From NCBI RefSeq assembly GCF_026342735.1, contig NZ_JAPEMM010000002.1, positions 434,001 through 498,000 on the forward strand: DNA of 64,000 bases, in the 5' to 3' direction. Numbering within the stretch: position 1 is the first letter of the stretch; each line of letters starts with the position of its first letter. The translations under genes and the position numbers were made by a program. The notes beneath the pieces are model-generated. The model saw only the letters and a program-made list of their open reading frames with translations, ran no database searches and was not told the DNA's origin. Below are positions 24,718 to 31,769 of the stretch, piece after piece. The stretch is from Streptomyces sp. NBC_00193 (GTDB taxonomy: Bacteria > Actinomycetota > Actinomycetes > Streptomycetales > Streptomycetaceae).

Positions 24718-26019
24718 TCAGCACTGCTGCACGGGCTGCCCTGTTGTGAGCCGGTGCGGGGCCCGGCCGTCGAGGAGCAGCACCACGAGGGCCCGCAGGG
24801 GCAGGCTCACCGGGACGAACGCACCACCGCCGTCGGCGGGCACGGCCCGTACGCCGTGCAGGGCCAGGCGGTCGCCGGTCCCGGCGTACTGGGCCGGGGT
24901 GAGCAGGTAGCCGCAGGGCGGGTCGGCGAGGATCTCGCCGGCGGTCGCCGGAGCGTTGTCCGCGCCGGCCAGCATGACCGGTCCCCGCGCGCTCCCCGCG
25001 GCCCGGCGGGCCGCGTCCGAGGCGGCCGCGAGGGGGCCCGTACGCGTGGCGACGTACTCGAACAGGCCGCGCAGGGCCGCACGTTGGGAGCCGACCCGAC
25101 GGCGGTGGTTGAGGGACGCGTCGGCCCTCTCCGCGGCACCGGCCGCGCCCGCGGGTGCTTCGATGCGGCTTTCGATCAGCAGCGCGACCGCGTGCTTCAC
25201 GCCTGCCGTGTTGCGCAGGATCCGCTCCTGGCCGTCGCCCGCGGACTGCCCGACCGGGGCGCCGGTCACGGGGTCGGTGCGGATGCCGTAGGTCCCGGTG
25301 GAGTGGCCGGCCGCGCGGGCGGCCCCGCGTACGTACGCGGAGGACAGGAGGCGGGACTCCGCGTACACCGCCGGGTCGGTGTTGGGATTGCGCGGCCAGA
25401 GGTCGAAGAGGTCCTTGTCGTAGGTCCCCGGCGTCGACCGGTACTCGTGCAGGTCGTACACGAGGTGCGGCCGGTGGTCGCGCAGCACGGCGGCCATCGC
25501 CCGCGCCTCGGGCGAGGTCAGGGCCATGTGGTCGCGGTTGATGTCGGTGCCCCCGGCGTTGGTGCGGGTACCGGCCGCCCGACCGTCCGGGTTGGCCGTC
25601 GGGACCACGAGCAGGGTGACGGTCTCCAGGAGGCGCCGGGCCGCCGCGTCCCGGGCGTGGGCGAGGTCCCGTACGGTGCTCAGGCACGCCTCGCGCCCCG
25701 CCGGTTCGTCTCCGTGCTGGCTGCACACGAGCAGAACGGTGACCGGGCCCCGCCCAAGGCTCACCAGGCGCAGCGGACGGCCCCGCACGGTCGTCCCGAT
25801 GGTCCGGACGGTCGTCCGGGCGGCGGCGCGCCCGCCGTGCCGGGCGACCGCGTGGAGCAGGTCCCGCTCCTGGGACTCGGTGGTCCAGTGCGCTCCGTAC
25901 GTGGCCTCGAAGCCGGTACGGGGCGCCCCTTCGGCCGCACGCACCGGGCCGGGGGCCAGGGCCGTCGCGAGCACGGCCGTCAGGGTCGCGGCGAGCGCGG
26001 ACAGACCGCGCGCCGTCAT
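24718..26019 (-). CDS. Secreted M14-family zinc carboxypeptidase
   Basis: A 433-aa exported metallopeptidase. The signal peptide (residues 1-29) ends at 'GPVRAAEG'. Zinc ligands are H102 and E105 in 'SQHGDEPAGRE' and H191 in 'YDLHEYR'; the substrate-carboxylate-binding arginine is R162 in 'DINRDH'; 'VVPTANPDGR' is a family signature. The catalytic Glu should lie in the last part near 'LLIESRIE' (about residue 270), which fits the M14 'E-[ST]' position. The C-terminal 140 residues form an extra domain. ATG 26019 is chosen because GGGGAG lies 11 bases upstream; a GTG at 26031 leaves no room for a ribosome site. Confidence 0.88.
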   Translation of the reverse strand: MTARGLSALAATLTAVLATALAPGPVRAAEGAPRTGFEATYGAHWTTESQERDLLHAVARHGGRAAARTTVRTIGTTVRGRPLRLVSLGRGPVTVLLVCSQHGDEPAGREACLSTVRDLAHARDAAARRLLETVTLLVVPTANPDGRAAGTRTNAGGTDINRDHMALTSPEARAMAAVLRDHRPHLVYDLHEYRSTPGTYDKDLFDLWPRNPNTDPAVYAESRLLSSAYVRGAARAAGHSTGTYGIRTDPVTGAPVGQSAGDGQERILRNTAGVKHAVALLIESRIEAPAGAAGAAERADASLNHRRRVGSQRAALRGLFEYVATRTGPLAAASDAARRAAGSARGPVMLAGADNAPATAGEILADPPCGYLLTPAQYAGTGDRLALHGVRAVPADGGGAFVPVSLPLRALVVLLLDGRAPHRLTTGQPVQQC

Positions 26020-26352
26020 CTTCTCGATCACTCCCCGGTTCTAGCGGGACCCGGACCCCGGCGGCAGGGATCGGCTCCCGAACTCACCCGGGTGGCCCGG
26101 CGAGTTCCTCCCGTACGAGACACGGCGCCTCTGCCGAACGGCACTACGGCGAGCACCCGTGCGGGTGGCGTTCGGGCGCTGCGGGCGCCGTGGGCGCGGC
26201 CCGGGCGGGCCGGACACGAGGATCACGGACACGCGGGTCACGGGAGCGCGACCCGACCGGAGGGAGATCGTGGTGGGATACGTGACGGGTCCGCCCGGTG
26301 CCACGTGCGGGGAGGCCGCGCCTTCCGGGGACGCGGCGCGGGAGGCCGGCCC
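26020..26352. other. Divergent region (333 bp) containing a coupled small ORF
   Basis: Holds the promoters of the carboxypeptidase (minus) and of the DUF4239-like gene (plus). From 26215 the sequence shows alternating GGATCACGGACACG-type near-repeats. The only coding candidate is the 28-codon ORF at 26270-26356. Confidence 0.5.
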
Positions 26353-26356
26353 GTGA
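26270..26356 (+). CDS. Small upstream ORF (28 aa) translationally coupled to the membrane-protein gene
   Basis: GTG GTG start (26270 or 26273) behind a strong GGAGGGAG, reading MVGYVTGPPGATCGEAAPSG and eight more residues, and ending in TGA that overlaps the next gene's GTG by 4 bp (GTGA). The ribosome site and overlap support translation; no homology is known. It may just deliver ribosomes to the downstream start. Confidence 0.4.
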   Translation: MVGYVTGPPGATCGEAAPSGDAAREAGP

Positions 26357-27168
26357 CCGTCACCCTCCTCGTCGCCCTCCTCGCACTGGCCGCGGGGATC
26401 GCCGCGAACCGGTTCCTGCGGCCCCGGCTGATGGGCGGTGACGACGCCGATGGCATGGGCGTGCGCGATCTCATCGGGCCCCTGATGACCCTGACGATCC
26501 TGATCCTCGCCTTCATGCTCGTCACCGCCTCCAGCTCCAACGGGCGGGCCGACGACGCCGCGCGGGCCGAGGCCCACGCACTGGACCACCTCTCGGAGGT
26601 GGCGGACTACGCTCCCCCGGCGTTGCGCCAGCGGCTGCGCGGTGACGCGGTCTGCTACGCGCGCGCCGTCGAGCACAAGGAATGGCCCGCCATGGCCGGG
26701 GGAAAGGGTTCTTCGGCCCCCAGCGTGTGGAGCAGGGACTTCCGCGCGACCTTCAAGGAACTGGGCACGGACAGTCCCACCTTCGGCATGCTGGTCGCCG
26801 CGGACGACCAGCGGTCCCTGGGCCGGCAGGCCAGGATGGCCGAATCCACTCCGACCATCCCGCCCCTGATCTACTGGTTCATGCTGCTGAACCTCGCCGT
26901 GACCGTGATCGGCCTCGGCCTGTGCCTGCCCCGCAAGGACAACAAGGGGCCGCTCAGCGCCCTGGTCGTCGTCACCGTGCTGCTGACCGCGACCCTGCTC
27001 ATCATCCGGGACGTCGACCGTCCCTTCGCCGGCGTGATCGTGGTGAAACCCGTGCAGATGACGGAGGCCGGGAAGGAGTCGGTCCGGGACTTCCTGGCCG
27101 ACTATCCGGCGGACCGGCTCCCGTGCGACGAGCAGGGCCTGCCCAGGCCGCCGAAGGGCGGCTCGTAG
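26353..27168 (+). CDS. DUF4239-like (bestrophin-like) membrane protein
   Basis: A 271-aa inner-membrane protein with two N-terminal helices ('VTVTLLVALLALAAGIAANR' and 'LIGPLMTLTILILAFMLV'), a cytoplasmic or extracellular helical middle ('SSSNGRADDAARAEAHALDH') and two C-terminal helices ('LIYWFMLLNLAVTVIGLGLC', 'LSALVVVTVLLTATLLIIRD') followed by 'DVDRPFAG', the layout and motif of the DUF4239/bestrophin-like family. Function unknown; channel-like activity is inference. Start GTG 26353 with GGAGG seven bases before; it overlaps the small ORF. Confidence 0.8.
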   Translation: MTVTLLVALLALAAGIAANRFLRPRLMGGDDADGMGVRDLIGPLMTLTILILAFMLVTASSSNGRADDAARAEAHALDHLSEVADYAPPALRQRLRGDAVCYARAVEHKEWPAMAGGKGSSAPSVWSRDFRATFKELGTDSPTFGMLVAADDQRSLGRQARMAESTPTIPPLIYWFMLLNLAVTVIGLGLCLPRKDNKGPLSALVVVTVLLTATLLIIRDVDRPFAGVIVVKPVQMTEAGKESVRDFLADYPADRLPCDEQGLPRPPKGGS

Positions 27169-27192
27169 GGGCAGCCCCTCCGGGCGGCCCGG

Positions 27193-27273
27193 GCCGTGGA
27201 CCCCGGGGCGTGGATCCCGGGCCGTCGGACCCGGGCCGTGGACCCGGGCCGTGGACCCGGGCCGTGGACCCGG
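27193..27273. repeat. Tandem repeat, six units of 13-14 bp
   Basis: Unit GCCGTGGACCCGG; the last three copies (27235-27273) are identical, the first three are diverged by single changes and one inserted base. It fills the gap between two convergent genes and is self-complementary in part (CCCGGG), so it could act as a terminator or a slippage hot spot. Confidence 0.75.
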
Positions 27274-27283
27274 GTCCGTCCGC

Positions 27284-29560
27284 CTACGGCTGTTCGTCCA
27301 GGCCCTCCGGCAGCCGGCCGGTATGGAGCACCCCGAGGGTCTGGGTCGCGCGCGTCAGCGCGACGTAGAGGTCGCTGGGCTCGTGGTCCGCCGGTTCCAC
27401 GACGATCACCGTGTCGAACTCCAGGCCCTTGGCCTGCCGCGGTGCGAGCAGGACCACCGGGCGGGTCAGGTCGGGCTCCTCCCCCGCCCGCACGCCGGGC
27501 AGCGCGGCCGCCAGCGCCTCGTGCAGCGGGCGCGGGGCGATCACCGCGAGGCGTCCTTCGGCCGGCGCGCCCTCCCGTACCGCGTCGGCCACCGCCGCGG
27601 CCAGGTCGTCGGTCCGCGCCACCCGGGGCCGCCGCCCCGTGGAACGGACCGAGCGCGGCGGCTCGAAGCCCGGGTGGCGGGCCCGGAGCACGGCCGCCGC
27701 CAGCTCCATGATCTCGGCGGGCGTGCGGTAGTTGACCGCGAGGCGCACGAGCTCCCAGCGGTCTTCCACGTAGGGCGCCAGGATCTGCTGCCAGGACCCG
27801 CATCCGGCCTCGTCGCCGGTCTGGGCGGGGTCGCCCACCAGCGTCATGGAACGGGTCGGGCAGCGCCTCATGAGCAGGCGCCAGGCCATGGCGGACAGTT
27901 CCTGCGCCTCGTCCACGATGACGTGCCCGAAGGCCCAGGTGCGGTCGGCGGCGGCCCGTTCGGCCGCGCTGCGGTGGTCGGCCTCCTCCTGCCGCTCCGC
28001 CATCCGCTCGGCGTCGATGATGTCGTGGGCCGCGAGGAACTCGTTCTCCATGTCCTCGAACTCGTAGGAGTCCGATCCGGCCGACAGGTCCAGGACGCCC
28101 TGCGCGTACGCGACGCGTTCGAGGCGCTCGCGCTCCTCGGCGGCGCGCAGCGCGGTGTCGTCGACTCCGAGCAGTTCGGCTGCCTCGTCGAGCAGCGGGA
28201 CGTCGGCCGGGGTCCAGTCCGCCGCGCCCGTCGTCGTACGCCGGATCAGCTCGGCCTCGTGCCCGGGGAGGTACGTGGGCTCGGCGAGGTAGTCGGCGAT
28301 CAGCTGCCGGGGCGTGAGCGGGGGCCACAGCGTGTCGATGGCCGCGTGCACGTCGGCGCTGGTCGCGATCTCCTTGCCCAGCTGGGCGATGTCGTCGGGG
28401 CCGAGCAGGTTGGGGCCGCCGTGGGGGTCGGCGCCGAGCCGGTCGGCGAGCTGTTCGGTCAGCGCGTCGATGATCCGGAAGGCGAAGTAGGGGCGGGCCA
28501 GGTTGTGCGGCAGGCCGGTGGCGCGGGCCCGGTCGCGGGCCTCGTGGGCCATGGTCCGGTCGAGCAGCAGCGTCCCGTAGTCGTCGTGGTCGATCTCCAG
28601 GGCCGGTTCGGGCACCACGTCGGCGTCCTCGCCGCTGCCCGCGGGCACGGTCTCCGGCAGCGCCTGCCGGTCGCTCACGACGCGGGCGAGGATCCCGGCC
28701 ATCTCCGCGCGCCCCTTGACGGCGGCGGCGCCGGGGCGGTCGGCGGCGGTGGCGCGCACCCCGGGGAACAGCTCGCCCGGGGTGGCGAGCAGGACCCCGG
28801 TCTCGCCGAGGGCCGGCAGGACCTGGCCGATGTAGCCGAGGAAGGCCGGGTTCGGCCCGACGATCAGCACGCCGCGCTTGGCGAGCAGCTCGCGGTGGGC
28901 GTAGAGCAGGTAGGCGGCCCGGTGCAGGGCCACGGCGGTCTTGCCGGTGCCCGGGCCGCCCTCCACCACGAGGACGCCGCGGTGGGTGGAGCGGATGATG
29001 CGGTCCTGCTCGGCCTGGATGGTCTGCACGATGTCGTGCATCCGGCCGGTCCGGGCGGCGTCGAGCGCGGAGAGCAGCACGGCGTCCGCGTCGGTCCCCT
29101 CGTGGCCGGTGCGTTCGGTGTCGGCGAGGTCGAGGATCTCGTCGTGCAGGGCGGTGACCTCGCGGCCCCGGGTGGTGATGTGGCGGCGCCGGCGCAGCCC
29201 CATGGGGGAATGGCCGGTCGCGAGATAGAACGGGCGTGCGACATCGGCCCGCCAATCGAGGACGAGAGGGGTGCGCTCCCGGTCGTCCTGCCTGATTCCA
29301 ATGCGGCCGATGTGGTGGTCAGAGCCGTCGGAGAACTCCAGCCGACCGAAACACAGGCCGCTTTCGCCCGAGTTCAGGGCGGAAAGCAGACCGGACTGTT
29401 CAGCGACCACGATGTCCCGCTCCAGTCGCGCCTGGAACCCGCTGCCGGCCTCGCCGAGTGCACCCTGCACGGCACGTTCGGCCTGCTCCCGCAGGTCGTC
29501 GAGGCGTGCGTAGAGATCCGTGATGAATTGCTGTTCATTCCGGAATTCTTCGGTTGACAA
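27284..29560 (-). CDS. HelD-family RNA polymerase-associated SF1 motor (HelD/HelR-like)
   Basis: A 758-aa UvrD/Rep-like ATPase. The N-terminus is a coiled coil ('NEQQFITDLYARLDDLREQA'), the arm that HelD pushes into the RNA polymerase secondary channel. Motifs: 'VVEGGPGTGKTAVALHRAAY' (Walker A), 'HVIVDEAQELSAMAWRLL' (Walker B), 'TLVGDPAQTG' (III), 'RLAVNYRTPAEI' (IV), 'KGLEFDTVIVVEP' (V) and 'LYVALTRATQ' (VI). HelD proteins use ATP to remove stalled polymerase from DNA; one branch (HelR of S. venezuelae) also protects it from rifamycins. The TTG at 29560 is chosen since CAGGAG lies 5 bases upstream; an ATG at 29633 is an alternative. No rifamycin-associated element is visible upstream. Confidence 0.88.
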   Translation of the reverse strand: MSTEEFRNEQQFITDLYARLDDLREQAERAVQGALGEAGSGFQARLERDIVVAEQSGLLSALNSGESGLCFGRLEFSDGSDHHIGRIGIRQDDRERTPLVLDWRADVARPFYLATGHSPMGLRRRRHITTRGREVTALHDEILDLADTERTGHEGTDADAVLLSALDAARTGRMHDIVQTIQAEQDRIIRSTHRGVLVVEGGPGTGKTAVALHRAAYLLYAHRELLAKRGVLIVGPNPAFLGYIGQVLPALGETGVLLATPGELFPGVRATAADRPGAAAVKGRAEMAGILARVVSDRQALPETVPAGSGEDADVVPEPALEIDHDDYGTLLLDRTMAHEARDRARATGLPHNLARPYFAFRIIDALTEQLADRLGADPHGGPNLLGPDDIAQLGKEIATSADVHAAIDTLWPPLTPRQLIADYLAEPTYLPGHEAELIRRTTTGAADWTPADVPLLDEAAELLGVDDTALRAAEERERLERVAYAQGVLDLSAGSDSYEFEDMENEFLAAHDIIDAERMAERQEEADHRSAAERAAADRTWAFGHVIVDEAQELSAMAWRLLMRRCPTRSMTLVGDPAQTGDEAGCGSWQQILAPYVEDRWELVRLAVNYRTPAEIMELAAAVLRARHPGFEPPRSVRSTGRRPRVARTDDLAAAVADAVREGAPAEGRLAVIAPRPLHEALAAALPGVRAGEEPDLTRPVVLLAPRQAKGLEFDTVIVVEPADHEPSDLYVALTRATQTLGVLHTGRLPEGLDEQP

Positions 29561-29647
29561 TTCCACTCCTGACGCGGTACGGTGTCCCCATAAGCTTCTT
29601 TCACGTCTCGGCTCCGCCTTGATGTGAAACATCAAATATACGCAGAC

Positions 29648-29681
29648 AAACACCCCGGCCGTCAATCGGTCCGGGGTGTTT
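29648..29681. terminator. Bidirectional intrinsic terminator
   Basis: AAACACCCCGG / CCGGGGTGTTT, perfect 11-bp arms and a 12-nt loop, with T-rich sequence following on both strands (GTTTTTGCG on plus, GTTTGTCTG on minus). It ends the carbonic anhydrase transcript before the HelD gene. Confidence 0.85.
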
Positions 29682-29710
29682 TTGCGTGTGCCCATATACG
29701 AGAGCGGCTT

Positions 29711-30466
29711 TTACTCGGTACGCAGCATCCGCACCCTCTGGTCGACCAGGTCGTAGCGAGCGACCGCGACGGCGAGCCGGCCGGTGGCTATCCTGCGGGC
29801 CAGGTCCGGCTCCGCCGCCAGCCGGTCCCGGGTCCGGCGCGCGTGGGCGTCGATGGTGGCGGCGACCCGGGCCTCGCCGTGCTGGCCGTGGTCGATGGAG
29901 GGCCGGATCTGCTCCGCCAGGTACTGGATGTGCGCGGGCAGCTGGGTACCCGCCTCATCGGCGTGCACCGCGGCGCCGACGGCCCCGCACGACTGGTGGG
30001 CGAGGACCAGGACCAGGGGGACGTCGAGCTCCAGGACCCCGTACGCGATGCTGCCGAGCACCGCCTCGTCCAGCACCTCCCCCGCCGCGCGCACGGTCAG
30101 CAGGTCGCCGAGCCCCTGGTCGAAGACGAGCTCCGGCGGCACCCGGGAGTCGACGCAGCCCAGCACGATCGCGAACGGGTGCTGTTCCCGCGCCACTTGG
30201 AGGCGTACGGAACGGGACTCGTGCGGGTGCTGCTGGCGGTACGCCGCCCAGCGCCGGTTGCCGGCCGCCAGGCGGCGCAGCGCCTCCTCCGGACTCCGGG
30301 GACGGGCCCCGTCCACGGCTTCGGCGGAGGCCTCGGAGGCGGAGGCCGGGAAAACGGAACCGAGTCCGAGGACGGACCCGGCGGCCGCGGTGCCGGCCAG
30401 GGCGCTGCGCAGGAGGAAGCGACGGCTGGGCGAACTGGCGGAAGGCGTCTGTGTGTTCGAAGACAT
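29711..30466 (-). CDS. Tat-exported beta-class carbonic anhydrase
   Basis: A 251-aa zinc enzyme interconverting CO2 and bicarbonate. The N-terminus carries a twin-arginine signal ('SRRFLLRSALAGTAAAGSVL', RR at 15-16) with cleavage near 'ASASEASAEA' (about 42-50), so it should act outside the membrane. Zinc ligands C104, H157 and C160 and the catalytic dyad D106/R108 are present in 'LGCVDSRVPPE' and 'AHQSCGAVGAA'. Full length. It ends at a strong terminator. Extracytoplasmic beta-CAs with Tat signals are regular in actinomycetes. Confidence 0.93.
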   Translation of the reverse strand: MSSNTQTPSASSPSRRFLLRSALAGTAAAGSVLGLGSVFPASASEASAEAVDGARPRSPEEALRRLAAGNRRWAAYRQQHPHESRSVRLQVAREQHPFAIVLGCVDSRVPPELVFDQGLGDLLTVRAAGEVLDEAVLGSIAYGVLELDVPLVLVLAHQSCGAVGAAVHADEAGTQLPAHIQYLAEQIRPSIDHGQHGEARVAATIDAHARRTRDRLAAEPDLARRIATGRLAVAVARYDLVDQRVRMLRTE

Positions 30467-30698
30467 TCGGGGACGTTAACCCCACACCGGCCCACCGCGG
30501 CCGCTCCCGGACGGAAATGGCGGGTTCCTCCCGGAGCCCGGCTCGATCGGGACGACGGAGTCGTACGGAACGCCTACCGGCTGCCGTGCCGACCGGCACT
30601 TTGCTACAAACCCGGCGGTACGGGTCGGCTTCCGCTTCGGCGTGGAGGGGGAGGGCGGAGGACGGAGGTCTGAGGGCGGAGGGAGCCGACGGGTGCGG

Positions 30699-31769
30699 CT
30701 ACGGCTTGCGGGTGGCGAGGGTTGCCGGTTTGACCGCGTCGGGGCCGTAGCGGTCCCGGGCCCGGTCGGCGGCCGCCTCGACGGCGAGGGCCCGTTCGTC
30801 GGCCGGGTCGAGGCTGAGCTGGCGCCGGGCCTCGGAGGCGGGGCGCAGGGCTTCGGCACGGAGGTCGAAGGAGCGTACGCGGGCCCGCTGGAGGCCGAGG
30901 AGACCGTAGAGCTCGTAGGCGACGCCGGCGAGGGGGCCGGTGTGGTGGGTGGGTTCGGTCAGGGTGCGGGTGCGGGTGGTCGTGGTGCGGTCGGCGTAGC
31001 GGACGGTGAGGGTGAGGCCGGCGGCCACCTGCTCCTCGTCGCGGAGCCGGGCGCCGAGCCGGTGGGCGAGGTCGAGGAGGGCTCGGCGGTGCCGGTCCGT
31101 GTCGAGGCAGTCGGCCTCGAAGGGGTGGTGGGTGGTCAGGGACTTGGGGACGGGGCGGGCCTCGACCGGGCGGAGGTCCTCGCCCTGGGCGTGGGCGTGC
31201 AGGGCCCGGCCGGTGGCCGAGCCGAAGATCCTGGTCAGGGTGGGCAGGGGTGCGTCGGCGAGGTCTCCGATCGTGTGCAGCCCGTACGAGGCCAGGGTGG
31301 CGGCGGTGGCCGGGCCGACTCCGTAGAGCGCCGCGACGGGCCGGGGGCGCAGCCAGGCGGTGACCTCCCCCTCGGTGAGGACGGTGGTGGCGCCGAGGGG
31401 GGTGAGGGCGGCCGTCATCGTGGCGAGCATGCGGTTGGGTGCGATCGCACAGGTCGTCCGCACGCCGTGCAGTCCGACGGTCCGCATCCGCAGGACGGCC
31501 GCCAGGGCCTCGGCGTCGCGCTGCCAGTAGCGCAGGGCTCCGGTGATGTCGAGGTGGGCGGCGTCGGGTGGGATCGGCTGGACCCGGGGGGTGATGTCGG
31601 CCGCCATGTCGAGGAGTTGGGCGTAGAGACCGGTGGCTGTGGCCGGGCCCGGGCCGGCGCCGGCATCCGTACCGGGTTCCGTACGCGGGCCCGCGCCCGG
31701 GTCCGCGCCGGGGTCGGCCCCGTAGGGGAAGTGGAACTGGGCGTGGAGGATCTGCTGCACGGCGATCAC
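30699..31769 (-). CDS. imuB: ImuB-like degenerate Y-family DNA polymerase (mutasome subunit)
   Basis: A 356-aa Y-family relative encoded directly after dnaE2 (GTGA overlap, GTG 31769). The 'CAIAPNRMLATMTAALTP' and 'LYGVGPATAATLASYGLHTI' stretches align with the palm and thumb (helix-hairpin-helix) of DinB. Catalytic acidic residues are missing: the usual SLDE is 'PPDAAHLD', and the first-strand Asp is replaced in 'ILHAQFHFPYG'. The fingers region (about 65 aa) is replaced by a low-complexity Pro/Gly/Ala stretch (about residues 18-47). It therefore most likely acts as an ImuB-type scaffold recruiting DnaE2 to the beta clamp during mutagenic translesion synthesis. The gene symbol is by function, not verified orthology. 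Confidence 0.78.
   Translation of the reverse strand: MIAVQQILHAQFHFPYGADPGADPGAGPRTEPGTDAGAGPGPATATGLYAQLLDMAADITPRVQPIPPDAAHLDITGALRYWQRDAEALAAVLRMRTVGLHGVRTTCAIAPNRMLATMTAALTPLGATTVLTEGEVTAWLRPRPVAALYGVGPATAATLASYGLHTIGDLADAPLPTLTRIFGSATGRALHAHAQGEDLRPVEARPVPKSLTTHHPFEADCLDTDRHRRALLDLAHRLGARLRDEEQVAAGLTLTVRYADRTTTTRTRTLTEPTHHTGPLAGVAYELYGLLGLQRARVRSFDLRAEALRPASEARRQLSLDPADERALAVEAAADRARDRYGPDAVKPATLATRKP

Noticed and set aside
29560..29710. A rifamycin-associated element upstream of the HelD-family gene
   Set aside because: Both strands were read; no CTTGCGGCAAG core is present. The only palindrome there is an intrinsic terminator.
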